Part shown: in pieces, positions 52,617-60,922 of the stretch
How the letters are laid out: every line of letters starts with the position of its first letter
How positions within the stretch are numbered: position 1 is the first letter of the stretch
From: Ferribacterium limneticum
Lineage (GTDB): Bacteria > Pseudomonadota > Gammaproteobacteria > Burkholderiales > Rhodocyclaceae
Reading direction: 5' to 3'
Length of the DNA: 64,000 nucleotides
Assembly: GCF_020510625.1 (NCBI RefSeq)
Contig: NZ_CP075191.1
Location: forward strand, 2,332,001 to 2,396,000
The notes under the pieces: generated by a model
What the model was told of the DNA's origin: nothing
Databases searched by the model: none
What the model saw: only the letters and a program-made list of their open reading frames with translations
Position numbers and translations under genes: made by a program

Positions 52617-53525
52617 ATGCAGACCCAACCGATCGATTTCCACCCTCCGGCCGAAGAGGCTGCGCCCTACCTGCTGCCGAATCCCGGTTCGATATTCGCC
52701 GACCGCGCCGCGCGCTTTGCCGCGCTGGCCGAAGAACACAGCTTGGGTGACTGGCTCCGCTTTCTCGGCCAACTCAGCCAGGCCCAGCACGAAATCCTGA
52801 AATGCCTGCCGACGCTGCCCTTGCCCGACGCAGCCAGCCTCGAACAGGCGCGCACCCACGGCATGCCGCCGCTCAATGCATCTTCCCTGGCCCGCCCGGC
52901 TGCCTGGCGCTTTGCGCTGCAGCAACTGGCCCAGCGCCTGGAAAAAGAAGTTCCTGAGGGCGCCCAAAAGGCACTCAAGGGTTTGTTTTCCGCCAGCGAA
53001 GCCGATCTTGAAAAGCTGGCCGACATGCTGCTGGCCGGCGAACCCGATAGCGAACACGCCGCCCAGTTGCCCTTCGTCGCTGCCGCCCTGCAAATCGTTT
53101 TTACGGCACTGGCCAGCCAGCTCGATGCCAGCCAGCTTCAACCGCTCGATGTCCATGGCGTCTGCCCCTGCTGCGGCAGCCTGCCAGTCGCCAGCATCGT
53201 CCGCCTGGGTGCCGCCATCAACAACCTGCGCTACCTCCATTGCAGCCTGTGCAATACCGAATGGAACGTGCCGCGTGCGACCTGCACGGCCTGCGATACC
53301 GACAAGGGCGTCGCCCTGCATGAAGTCGAAGGCTCGAAAGGTGCCGTCCGCGCCGAGACTTGCGATGCCTGCAAGAGCTACCTGAAGATCGTCTATCAGG
53401 AAAAAGACCCGCGCGTCGATCCGGTGGCCGACGACCTCGCCACCCTGGCGCTCGACATGCTGGTCGACGAGGCCGGCTACGAGCGCTCCGGCCCCAACCT
53501 GTTGCTGATCGGCGCCAACGCTTAA
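52617..53525 (+). CDS. fdhE: Formate dehydrogenase accessory protein
   Basis: A 302-residue cytoplasmic protein needed for making active membrane formate dehydrogenases. The zinc-ribbon/rubredoxin-like C-terminal half has four CxxC pairs: CPCCGSLP near 182, CSLCNTEW near 209, CTACDTD near 222 and CDACKSYL near 247. The N-terminal half is helical with an FdhE-type start (PYLLPNPGSIFADRAARF). It lies between the structural genes and selA, which fits a shared maturation role. ATG 52617 begins the family sequence. Confidence 0.94.
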   Translation: MQTQPIDFHPPAEEAAPYLLPNPGSIFADRAARFAALAEEHSLGDWLRFLGQLSQAQHEILKCLPTLPLPDAASLEQARTHGMPPLNASSLARPAAWRFALQQLAQRLEKEVPEGAQKALKGLFSASEADLEKLADMLLAGEPDSEHAAQLPFVAAALQIVFTALASQLDASQLQPLDVHGVCPCCGSLPVASIVRLGAAINNLRYLHCSLCNTEWNVPRATCTACDTDKGVALHEVEGSKGAVRAETCDACKSYLKIVYQEKDPRVDPVADDLATLALDMLVDEAGYERSGPNLLLIGANA

Positions 53526-53566
53526 ATCCATTGATCAACCTTTCTGCCCGGTCCGGGTGAAAGCCT

Positions 53567-54964
53567 ATGAACGAAAAACGAAATCTCCCTGCGGTTGACC
53601 GCGTACTGGCGCAACTAGCCGATCTCATCGAAGCGCATGGCCGCCAACTGGTCACCGGCTGCATCCGGGCTGAACTGGCGGCCGCCCGCGAAAGCCTGAA
53701 ACATGGCCTGCCCCTGCCCGATGAAGCCGCCCTGCTCGCCGCCATCCAGCGCCGGGCCAACGATGCCGGCCAGGCCAACCTACGCCCGGTCTTCAACCTG
53801 ACCGGCACGGTGCTGCACACCAATCTCGGCCGCGCCCAACTGGCCGAAGAAGCCATCGCCGCCATGGTCGAAGCCGCCCGTTCGCCCTGCGCGCTCGAAT
53901 ACGACCTCGCCTCCGGCGGCCGTGGCGACCGCGACGATCTGGTCTCCGGCTTGCTCGCTGAACTGATCGCCGGCGGTTCGCCTGATATCGCCGCGACCAT
54001 CGTCAACAACAACGCCGCCGCCGTGCTACTGACCCTCAACGCCTTGGCACAGGGCAAGGAGGCCGTGGTCTCGCGTGGCGAGCTGGTCGAGATCGGCGGT
54101 GCCTTCCGCATCCCAGACGTGATGCGCCGGGCACAGGTCAAGCTGCACGAAATCGGCACGACCAACCGCACCCATGCCAAGGATTTTCAGGAAGCCATCG
54201 GGCCGAAAACGGCGCTGCTGATGAAAGTCCATACCAGCAACTATGCAGTGACCGGCTTCACCAAGTCCGTCGATGAAAAGGAAATTGCCGACATCGCCCA
54301 CGCCGCCGGACTGTCTTTCATGATCGACCTCGGCAGCGGCACGCTCTGCGACTTCGCTGCCCACGGCCTGCCGGCCGAACCGACGCCTCAACAGGCACTG
54401 GCTGCCGGCGCCGATATCGTCACCTTCTCCGGCGACAAGCTGCTCGGTGGCCCGCAGGCCGGGCTGATCGTCGGCCGCAAGGACTTGATCGCCAAGATCA
54501 AGAAGAACCCGTTGAAGCGCGCCCTGCGCGTCGGCAAGACCACGCTGGCCGCACTGGAAGCAACGCTGCGCCTGTACCGCGACCCGGATCGCCTGGCCGA
54601 ACGCCTGCCGACCTTGCGCCTGCTGACCCGGCCGGTGACCGAAATCACCGCGCTGGCCGAACGTGTGCTGCCGACAGCCCAAGCAGCACTCGGCGAATTG
54701 GCCGCTGTCAGTGTCGAAGCGTGCAGCAGCCAGATCGGTAGCGGCGCCTTGCCGGTTGAGCGCCTCCCCTCTGCCGCCCTGGTCTGCCGCCCCACCGCCA
54801 GAAAGCCCGGCAAGATATTGCTCGCCATCGAGGCTGCCTTCCGTGGCCTGCCGACGCCGGTCATCGGCTACATCCGCGATGACACGTATCACCTCGATCT
54901 GCGCTGCCTGGAAGCAAAGGACGAAGCCCGCTTCGTCACCCAGCTGCAGCATCTGAAGTTTTGA
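53567..54964 (+). CDS. selA: L-seryl-tRNA(Sec) selenium transferase
   Basis: A 465-residue PLP enzyme that converts seryl-tRNA(Sec) to selenocysteyl-tRNA(Sec) with selenophosphate. The PLP lysine is in [14 protein letters not shown] (K291). Other family marks are [16 protein letters not shown] near 78, [12 protein letters not shown] and [10 protein letters not shown], with the C-terminal domain ending in a Leu-rich Sec-tRNA contact region. It stands 40 bases after fdhE and upstream of the accessory genes and selB. selD, needed to make selenophosphate, is not in the window. Confidence 0.95.
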   Translation: MNEKRNLPAVDRVLAQLADLIEAHGRQLVTGCIRAELAAARESLKHGLPLPDEAALLAAIQRRANDAGQANLRPVFNLTGTVLHTNLGRAQLAEEAIAAMVEAARSPCALEYDLASGGRGDRDDLVSGLLAELIAGGSPDIAATIVNNNAAAVLLTLNALAQGKEAVVSRGELVEIGGAFRIPDVMRRAQVKLHEIGTTNRTHAKDFQEAIGPKTALLMKVHTSNYAVTGFTKSVDEKEIADIAHAAGLSFMIDLGSGTLCDFAAHGLPAEPTPQQALAAGADIVTFSGDKLLGGPQAGLIVGRKDLIAKIKKNPLKRALRVGKTTLAALEATLRLYRDPDRLAERLPTLRLLTRPVTEITALAERVLPTAQAALGELAAVSVEACSSQIGSGALPVERLPSAALVCRPTARKPGKILLAIEAAFRGLPTPVIGYIRDDTYHLDLRCLEAKDEARFVTQLQHLKF

Positions 54965-54974
54965 AAGCAGCATG

Positions 54975-55135
54975 GTGGTCTGTTTTGCAATGAGCGAAAC
55001 ATGAAAGCTTGTCTTTGCGTCCCTGGCGTTGTTGCTCATCCTCGCGATAGCTACGGCTATCGCTGCGGTTTGCGCCTAGCCAGGAAAGCAAATCCAGCGC
55101 CTTCATTTCGTTTCGCCCATCACAAAGCAGACCAC
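54975..55135. repeat. Long imperfect inverted repeat after selA
   Basis: About 33-base arms: the left arm starts GTGGTCTGTTTTGCAATGAG and the right arm is the complement of GTGGTCTGCTTTGTGATGGG, with several mismatches. Inside are smaller inverted repeats (GATAGC-TACG-GCTATC and CCTGGC...GCCAGG), so the whole 160 bases fold into one long hairpin. No open frame. It looks like a small non-autonomous mobile element or repeat. After it, 55142-55157 carries the 16-mer GCGGTCTGCGTACCGC also seen at 39183. Confidence 0.75.
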
Positions 55136-55243
55136 TAATGGGCGGTCTGCGTACCGCCTGCTGTTTTCTTTTGTGCCCGCAAGGGCGCCCCCGTAAATCC
55201 GGGCATCTCCGTGTCCGGGTGGTTTAGAAATGGAGAAATAACC

Positions 55244-56578
55244 ATGACGTTCAATCGCCGGAAATTCCTGGCGGCGGGCGCCGCGCTGGGGGCCACGACG
55301 GCCATCGCCCAGCCGACCAGCCCGCTGCCTTTCCTGATCAACATGCAGTCCGATCCGCTGTTGCCGAAAGCTACCGGCAAGCGCGTCGTCATCTGTGGTG
55401 GTGGCTGGGGCGGCATCAGCGCCGCCAAGCACCTGAAGAAGCTGGATGCCAGCCTTGAGGTCGTCGTCCTCGAACGCAACCCGGTCTTCTTCTCGTGCCC
55501 GATGAGCAACAAGTGGCTGGTCGATGTCGTCGACGTCCAGTTCCTGACCTTCAGCTATCTCGAAGTCGCCCAGAAATACGATTACAAGTTTATCCAGACC
55601 GAAGTCACCGCCTTCGAACGCGAACGCAAGCGCGTCATCACGGCCCAGGGCTGGCTGGACTACGACTACCTGATCATCGGCGCCGGCATCCGTTACAACT
55701 ACGAGGCCTGGTTCGGCAATGACCGCAAGGCGGCGGAATACACCCGCGCCATGTTCCCGGCCGCTTACATTCCTAATGCCGAGCACTTCCGCCTCAAGCA
55801 GAGCATCCAGAATTTCACAGGTGGCGATCTGGTGATGACCCTGCCGCCTCCGCCGCATCGCTGCCCGCCGTCGCCCTACGAGCGCGCCTGCCTGATCGCC
55901 GGCCTGTTCAAGGAGCGCAAGATCAAGGGCCGGATCACCATCCTCGACCCGAAGCCGAGCCCGGCGCCGATTACCGGCGGCTTCCAGGAAGCCTTCGAAA
56001 ACCTCTACAAGGACCAGATCACTTACGTGCCAAAGGCCGTGATCAAGGAAGTCGATCCCTTCAACAAGAAGATCAAGACCGCGGTGGGCGACTTCAGCTT
56101 CGACCACAGCATCCTGATGGCCCCGCACCAGGCCGGCGACATGGCCTGGAAGGCTGGCGTCATCGGCAAGAACGAAGAAGGCAAGCCGACCGGCTGGGCT
56201 GGCGTCGATCCCTTCTTCCTGAACATGAAGGACGACCCGGACGTCTACGTCATCGGCGACGCGGTCGGCATGGTCTCGCCACAGTTCCGCTTCTATCCCA
56301 AGGCTGGACACGTCGCCAACTACCAGGGCCGCATCGTCGCCAATTACATTGCCCAGCGCGTCAAGGGCCGCGAACCCAAGTACGCGCTGCCCGACAACCT
56401 GTGTTTCATGATGGTCAATACGGCCCCGCGTGAAGACGTTGCGGTCCGCTTCAAGTACTACGTCAACGAGAAAGGCATCATCATTCAGGATCAGGACGAC
56501 GACAACTTGCGCCGCGACGAGCTGGTCACCGAAGACTTCGCCTGGGCCGGGCGCATGTACGAGGACATGTTCGGATAA
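55244..56578 (+). CDS. FAD-dependent oxidoreductase, flavocytochrome c sulfide dehydrogenase-like
   Basis: A 444-residue flavoprotein with a twin-arginine signal (NRRKFLAAGAALG), so it is periplasmic. FAD-binding VVICGGGWGGISAAKHL is near 48-65 and a second Rossmann segment near 145 (YLIIGAG). The RCPPSPYERACLIAGLF block and a late NLCFMMVN cysteine align with the two redox cysteines of FccB/SoxF flavin subunits. Such proteins oxidise sulfide, or by analogy selenide, and pass electrons to a cytochrome c; no cytochrome subunit gene is adjacent. AGGAGAAA-like GGAGAAAT before ATG 55244 supports the start. It lies between selA and selB, which is unusual for this family. Confidence 0.85.
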   Translation: MTFNRRKFLAAGAALGATTAIAQPTSPLPFLINMQSDPLLPKATGKRVVICGGGWGGISAAKHLKKLDASLEVVVLERNPVFFSCPMSNKWLVDVVDVQFLTFSYLEVAQKYDYKFIQTEVTAFERERKRVITAQGWLDYDYLIIGAGIRYNYEAWFGNDRKAAEYTRAMFPAAYIPNAEHFRLKQSIQNFTGGDLVMTLPPPPHRCPPSPYERACLIAGLFKERKIKGRITILDPKPSPAPITGGFQEAFENLYKDQITYVPKAVIKEVDPFNKKIKTAVGDFSFDHSILMAPHQAGDMAWKAGVIGKNEEGKPTGWAGVDPFFLNMKDDPDVYVIGDAVGMVSPQFRFYPKAGHVANYQGRIVANYIAQRVKGREPKYALPDNLCFMMVNTAPREDVAVRFKYYVNEKGIIIQDQDDDNLRRDELVTEDFAWAGRMYEDMFG

Positions 56579-56650
56579 GCCATGACGGCCCGACCCGGAT
56601 AACGGGTCGGGCATGCCAGAATAGGCATGTTTTCCAACTCAAATACTGCT

Positions 56651-57208
56651 ATGTCCCATTTCCTCTTCCTGAACGCCAGCACTCGCGAACCCGGCCATGT
56701 CGGCAATACCGAAACGCTGGCCCGTCGTGCTGCCGCCAGTTTGCCGGCCGGCACCGAGCAAACCTGGGTCAAGCTGGCTGATCTGGAACTTCCCCCCTTC
56801 GTCGATCTGCGTCATACCGCCGGCACCTATCCGATGCCGATGGCCGATGCCAAGTCCATGCTCGACGCCACGCTGGCCGCCACCGATCTGGTCTTTGTCT
56901 CACCGGTCTACTGGTTCTCCATCCCGTCGCCGCTGAAAACCTACCTCGACCACTGGAGCGCCTGGCTGCGCGTCCCGGACCTCGATTTCAAGCAAGGGAT
57001 GGCCGGCAAGCGCCTGTGGGTCATCGCCACCAGCGGCAACCGCGAAAAGGCCCAACCCATGCTCGACAGCTATCGACTGTGCGCCGAATTTCTCGGCATG
57101 CAATGGCAGGAGCCGCTCTGGGGCAAGGGCGGCGCGCCAGATGCCGTGCTGGCCGACAGCGCGGCGATGGCCGCGGCTACCGACTACTTTTCGGGCCAGT
57201 CCGCGTAG
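56651..57208 (+). CDS. NAD(P)H-dependent flavodoxin-like oxidoreductase
   Basis: A 185-residue cytoplasmic flavodoxin-fold protein. The N-terminal FMN loop FLFLNASTREPGHVGNTE, the central VFVSPVYWFSIPSPLKTYLDHW and WVIATSGNREKA match NAD(P)H-dependent FMN reductase/quinone reductase relatives. ATG 56651 (MSHFLF) is chosen over 56627 because the fold begins there. It is followed without a gap by the MOSC gene and then selB, suggesting one transcript. The physiological substrate is not known. Confidence 0.82.
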   Translation: MSHFLFLNASTREPGHVGNTETLARRAAASLPAGTEQTWVKLADLELPPFVDLRHTAGTYPMPMADAKSMLDATLAATDLVFVSPVYWFSIPSPLKTYLDHWSAWLRVPDLDFKQGMAGKRLWVIATSGNREKAQPMLDSYRLCAEFLGMQWQEPLWGKGGAPDAVLADSAAMAAATDYFSGQSA

Positions 57209-57685
57209 ATGCTCGTCGAACGCCTTTTCCTCAGTCCATCCCGTGGCGAAGCGCAGCGCGAATGCCGGCAAATCGAGGTGCTGGCCGGGCAAGGCATGGT
57301 CGGTGATCGCCATTTCGCCAAGGCGGAGTGGGCCGGACAGCAACTGACGCTGGTCGAGGCCGAGGAAATCGAGCGTTTCTGCGCCCATACCGGGCGCACC
57401 AACGATCTCGCGATCACCCGCCGCAATATCGTGACGCGTGGCATCCGCCTGAACAAACTCGTCGGGCGCCAGTTCCGCCTCGGCAACTGCCTGCTGCTCG
57501 GCATCGAAACCTGCGAACCCTGCCGCACGCTGGGGCAGCGCTTGGCGAACGAAGCCCTGTCGGCGCCCGAGGTTGTCAAATACTGGGTCGGGCGCGGCGG
57601 GCTGCGCGCCAATGTGCTCACCTCCGGCCAGCTGGCCTGCGGGGATGCGCTGATGCTCGTTGAAGCAGGGGAAGGCGCGGCATGA
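57209..57685 (+). CDS. MOSC-domain protein
   Basis: A 158-residue single-domain MOSC protein. Conserved parts: [15 protein letters not shown] near 22-36, [18 protein letters not shown] near 68-85, [18 protein letters not shown] with the conserved cysteine pair, and [20 protein letters not shown] domains bind molybdenum cofactor or carry sulfur on a cysteine; stand-alone ones are poorly studied. It starts directly after the oxidoreductase stop and overlaps selB by four bases. In a locus for a Mo/Se formate dehydrogenase it may help sulfurate or insert the cofactor; that is inference from position. Confidence 0.88.
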   Translation: MLVERLFLSPSRGEAQRECRQIEVLAGQGMVGDRHFAKAEWAGQQLTLVEAEEIERFCAHTGRTNDLAITRRNIVTRGIRLNKLVGRQFRLGNCLLLGIETCEPCRTLGQRLANEALSAPEVVKYWVGRGGLRANVLTSGQLACGDALMLVEAGEGAA

Positions 57686-59577
57686 TCATCGGTACCGCCG
57701 GCCACATCGACCACGGCAAGACCACGCTGGTCAAAGCCCTGACCGGCGTCGACTGCGACCGCCTGAAGGAAGAAAAGGCCCGCGGCATCACCGTCGACCT
57801 TGGTTACGCCTACACGCCAACGCTTGGTTTCATCGACGTCCCCGGCCACGAAAAGCTGATCCACAACATGCTGGCCGGCGCCACCGGCATCGACTTTGCC
57901 CTGCTCGTCATCGCCGCCGACGATGGCCCGATGCCGCAGACCCGAGAGCATCTGGAGATCATCGAACTGCTCGGCATCAAGCGCGGGGCGGTAGCACTGA
58001 CCAAGATCGACAATGCCTCGCCAGAATGCCGGCACCAGGCCATTTCCGAGATTGCCGAACTGCTGGCCGACACCGCATTAACCGCGGCCCCGGTTTTCCA
58101 GGTTGCGGCCACCAGTGGCAAAGGCATTACCGAACTGCGCGCCTATCTCGAAGAGCAATCCAACCTCCCCTCGCCCGCAAGCGGGAGAGGGGCCGGGGGA
58201 GAGGGCAGCAATTTCCGCCTCGCCATCGACCGCTGCTTCACCCTCTCCGGCGCCGGCACCGTCGTCACCGGCACCGCCTTCGCCGGCAGCGTCAAAGCCG
58301 GTGACCAACTGCTACTCTCGCCGCCCAACAAACCCGTTCGCGTGCGCAGCCTGCGCGTGCAGGACGCGCCGGCCGAATCCGGACACGCCGGGCAACGCAT
58401 CGCCCTCGCTCTGTCCGGCATCGAAAAAGCCGACGTCGAACGCGGCATGTGGATCGTCGCCCCAGCATTGCATGCACCGGTGCGCCGTTTCGACGCAACA
58501 ATCCGCGTCCTCTCCGGCCAGCCCGCCCTCAAGCACTGGACGCAGGTGCATCTACACTTGGGCGCCGAAGACGTTCCGGCCCGCGTCGCCCTGCTCGGTG
58601 CAACCGAGATCGCGCCCGGTAGCGAGCACTGGGCACAAATCACGCTCGACCGCGAGATCGGCACACTGGCCGGTGACCGTTTCATCCTGCGCGATGCCTC
58701 GGCCCGCCACACCATTGGCGGCGGCCGAGTGCTCGACATCTTCCCGCCCAGCCGCAAAAAAAGCAGCCCGGAACGCCTAGCCATGCTCGCCGCGCTGGCC
58801 GACGACAACCCTGCCACCGCGCTGCAACTCGCCACCGAACAACAAGCTGCCGGCGTCGAACTCGATACCTATGCGCTGAATCGCAATCTCGATCCGGCCA
58901 CGCTGCAGGCCATCACCGGCCAACTGAGCCTGAAGCGGGTCGGCAACACCGCATTCTCGCCAGACCACTGGCTGGCCCTCGAAGAAAAACTGCTCGCCGC
59001 GCTGGCGGCCGAACACGAGCGCGCCCCGGATATGCCCGGCGTCGAACGCGACCGCCTGCGCCGCCTGACGCTGCCCACGCTCTCCCGCCCGGCTTTCGAT
59101 GCCCTGCTGGCCGCGCCATTGGCCAGCGGCCGTATCGCCCAGACCAACGCCTGGCTGCATCTGCCCGAGCACCGAGTGCAGATGGCCGCCAGCGACCGCG
59201 ACCTGTGGCAGACGCTAAAGCCGCTGCTTGATGCCGAACCCTACGGCCCGCCGCGTGTTCGCGATGTCGCCAAAGCCACCGGCGTCGGCGAAGACACCGT
59301 CCGCGCCCTGTTCAAGCGAGTCGCCCGCATCGGCGAAGCCTACCCGGTGGCGCACGACCACTACTTCACCGCCAGCGCCGTTGCCGCCCTCGCCCGCTAC
59401 GTCGCCACGCTCAATACCGAACACGGTTTCGCTAGGGCCGCCAACCTGCGTGACCAGATCGGTGGCGGCCGCAAAGTCGCCATCCACATCCTCGAATTCT
59501 TCGATCGCATCGGCTACACTCGCCGCGTGCGCGACACCCACGTGCTGCGTGGTTCGCCGGAGCAATTCGGTTCATGA
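57682..59577 (+). CDS. selB: Selenocysteine-specific elongation factor
   Basis: A 631-residue GTPase that brings Sec-tRNA(Sec) to UGA codons marked by a SECIS hairpin. G motifs: GHIDHGKTT at 6-14, DVPGHEK near 53 and TKID near 110. EF-Tu-like domains 2 and 3 follow, then the C-terminal winged-helix repeats that bind the SECIS RNA ([22 protein letters not shown] and the last helix ending [12 protein letters not shown]). Residues about 162-175 ([15 protein letters not shown]) are an insert encoded by a palindromic repeat, just at the end of the G domain. It ends 5 bases before the tRNA-Sec gene. Confidence 0.95.
   Translation: MIIGTAGHIDHGKTTLVKALTGVDCDRLKEEKARGITVDLGYAYTPTLGFIDVPGHEKLIHNMLAGATGIDFALLVIAADDGPMPQTREHLEIIELLGIKRGAVALTKIDNASPECRHQAISEIAELLADTALTAAPVFQVAATSGKGITELRAYLEEQSNLPSPASGRGAGGEGSNFRLAIDRCFTLSGAGTVVTGTAFAGSVKAGDQLLLSPPNKPVRVRSLRVQDAPAESGHAGQRIALALSGIEKADVERGMWIVAPALHAPVRRFDATIRVLSGQPALKHWTQVHLHLGAEDVPARVALLGATEIAPGSEHWAQITLDREIGTLAGDRFILRDASARHTIGGGRVLDIFPPSRKKSSPERLAMLAALADDNPATALQLATEQQAAGVELDTYALNRNLDPATLQAITGQLSLKRVGNTAFSPDHWLALEEKLLAALAAEHERAPDMPGVERDRLRRLTLPTLSRPAFDALLAAPLASGRIAQTNAWLHLPEHRVQMAASDRDLWQTLKPLLDAEPYGPPRVRDVAKATGVGEDTVRALFKRVARIGEAYPVAHDHYFTASAVAALARYVATLNTEHGFARAANLRDQIGGGRKVAIHILEFFDRIGYTRRVRDTHVLRGSPEQFGS
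58165..58205. repeat. G/C palindromic repeat in frame within selB
   Basis: CTCCCCTCGCCCGCAAGCGGG at the left, GAGAGGGGCCGGGGGAGAGGG at the right; same family as 8369-8408 and 9041-9080 and read in the same frame (GRGAGGEG). It falls between the G domain and domain 2 of SelB. Confidence 0.85.
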
Positions 59578-59582
59578 ACAAC

Positions 59583-59678
59583 GGAAGGAATCGTTCCCCG
59601 GTGGGACGGACGGTCTTCAAAACCGTCAGGGCCTGTCAAACAGGCTTGGGTAGGTTCGACTCCTGCTTCCTTCCGCCA
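59583..59678 (+). tRNA. selC: tRNA-Sec (anticodon UCA)
   Basis: A 96-base tRNA with encoded CCA. The long acceptor stem (GGAAGGAA... pairs with ...TTCCTTCC), the anticodon loop CTTCAAA (UCA), a long variable arm (GGGCCTGTCAAACAGGCTTGGG) and the T-loop GGTTCGACTCC are all visible and match bacterial tRNA-Sec. It lies 5 bases after selB, an arrangement that lets selB and tRNA be made together. It is the adaptor for the UGA at 48379. Confidence 0.96.
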
Positions 59679-59683
59679 GCTTT

Positions 59684-59803
59684 CGCTCGCAATGCATCCA
59701 TGACTTTGTCCCCCAAGGGGACTTCCTGCGGGGCGTCGCTGTCGCCTTGCCGTGCAAGAGCACTGCCTTCGGCTCGTCTTCGCGTCCTGAATGCATTGCG
59801 AGC
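59684..59803. mobile_element. Short inverted-repeat (MITE-like) element after the tRNA-Sec gene
   Basis: Perfect 14-base terminal inverted repeats CGCTCGCAATGCAT (59684-59697) and ATGCATTGCGAGCG (59790-59803) enclose 92 bases without a gene, including an AAGGGGACTTCC-type unit at 59710-59735. AGCTTT occurs just outside both ends (59678-59683 and 59805-59810) and could be a target duplication. The left copy begins on the last base of the tRNA CCA. Confidence 0.65.
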
Positions 59804-59826
59804 GTAGCTTTTTACTTTTCCCCGCC

Positions 59827-60270
59827 ATGGCCCACACCCCTTTCTCCGGCAGCATCCCCGACGACCGCCTCTACTTCCCCCGCTACGACATGTGGGTGCA
59901 GCCCGGCGACAACGGCGAAGTCCTGATCGGCGCCACCAGTTTCGGCATCTTCCTGGCCGGCGAAATCATTGCCTTCACCGCCAAGCCCAAAGGCGCCGAA
60001 GTCGAACTCGGGCGCGGCATGGGCACCGTCGAATGCCGCAAGACCGTGCTCGCCGTCCACGCCCCGATTTCCTTCGTCCTGCTCGAAGGCAACGAAGCCG
60101 CCGAAGAACGCCCGGCCCTCGTCAATAAAGCCCCCTACGGCGCCGGCTGGATGGCCCGTGCCAGACCAACCAATTGGCAGGAAGACTCGACCACACTGGT
60201 CGATGCCAACGCCTACCGCGCCCACATCCTGAAAATCGAACCCGAGGCCAGTTTCGATGAGCAGCAATAA
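59827..60270 (+). CDS. GcvH-like lipoyl-domain protein
   Basis: A 147-residue protein of the glycine-cleavage H-protein family. The barrel has VLIGATSFGIFLAGEIIAF, the modification segment GTVECRKTVLAVHAPISF with the lysine in the lipoylation position, and KAPYGAGWMARARP with VDANAYRAHI near the end. Ordinary GcvH has E-S-V-K; here E-C-R-K replaces it, with Cys near the lipoyl lysine. No gcvT or gcvP lies nearby. It overlaps a DsrE-like gene by 14 bases, a pairing seen with lipoate-binding proteins of sulfur oxidation (LbpA), so a sulfur-carrier role is possible. ATG 59827 is the family start. Confidence 0.78.
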   Translation: MAHTPFSGSIPDDRLYFPRYDMWVQPGDNGEVLIGATSFGIFLAGEIIAFTAKPKGAEVELGRGMGTVECRKTVLAVHAPISFVLLEGNEAAEERPALVNKAPYGAGWMARARPTNWQEDSTTLVDANAYRAHILKIEPEASFDEQQ

Positions 60271-60655
60271 TCCGCCCGCCCCAGAAAATCTCGCCTTCCT
60301 GATCTGGGCCGCCACCCCGGACCACCCGGAACTGATCACCACCCCGCTCGTCCACGCCCTCGCCGCCCGCGCCCTCGACTGCCAGGTCGAAATCCACTTC
60401 GCCGGCCCAGCCGCCCGCTGGCTGGTCGAAGGCATCGCCGCCAACAGCTACGCCACCCCAACCCGCGAAAAATCCATCCTAGCCTTCCTGCGCGAACTCG
60501 CCGCCGAAGACGTCCAACTGCTCGTCTGCAGCATGGCCAAAGAAGCCTGGATCAGACCAGATGAAAAACTGATCGCCGAATGCCACGGTGCCGTCGGCGC
60601 CACCGCCTTTGTCGCAAGGACACTGGAGCCTTCCTGGCGAACGGCGGTTTATTGA
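60257..60655 (+). CDS. DsrE-family protein
   Basis: A 132-residue cytoplasmic protein with the DsrE-like fold: LAFLIWAATPDHPELITTPLVHALAARALDC, then VEIHFAGPAARWLV and VQLLVCSMAKEAW, where C93 is at the position of the sulfur-binding cysteine of the DsrE/peroxiredoxin-like group. It starts inside the GcvH-like gene, so the two are translated together and probably act together. It ends just before a hairpin that has been split by an inserted repeat (60683-60832). Confidence 0.82.
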   Translation: MSSNNPPAPENLAFLIWAATPDHPELITTPLVHALAARALDCQVEIHFAGPAARWLVEGIAANSYATPTREKSILAFLRELAAEDVQLLVCSMAKEAWIRPDEKLIAECHGAVGATAFVARTLEPSWRTAVY

Positions 60656-60682
60656 TGAACTGGCAGCGAAAATAGAAAAAGC

Positions 60683-60832
60683 CACCGAATCGGTGGAATG
60701 CCGTTCAGTTAAGCGTCATTCCCGCGCAGGCGGGAATCCAGAACCTTGAAATCACTGGGTTCCCGCCTGCGCGGGAACGACGAATTCGAAGGGTTTTCCT
60801 CTTAACTGAACGGAATTGCACCGAATCGGTGG
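60683..60832. mobile_element. Nested repeat element inserted in a terminator
   Basis: CACCGAATCGGTGG occurs at 60683-60696 and again at 60819-60832. Between them an element has 17-base inverted ends AATGCCGTTCAGTTAAG (60697-60713) and CTTAACTGAACGGAATT (60801-60817), matching at 16 positions. Inside that lies a GTCATTCCCGC-type repeat (60715-60781). With the insert removed the DNA reads AAAAAGCCACCGAATCGGTGGCTTTT, a normal terminator. So the insertion duplicated the terminator stem. Confidence 0.75.
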
Positions 60833-60922
60833 CTTTTCCTATTACGGTTATTCCGTACCAAAGGTGTTGCACTTCATATTTGAAGCCAACCCCCGATTAT
60901 TGCCACAGGATCCAATTCGAAA

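Noticed and set aside
52616..53531. Minus-strand open frame (340 codons, 52509-53531) opposite fdhE
   Set aside because: fdhE has its four CxxC pairs on the plus strand and fits the operon; the antisense frame has no recognisable domain.
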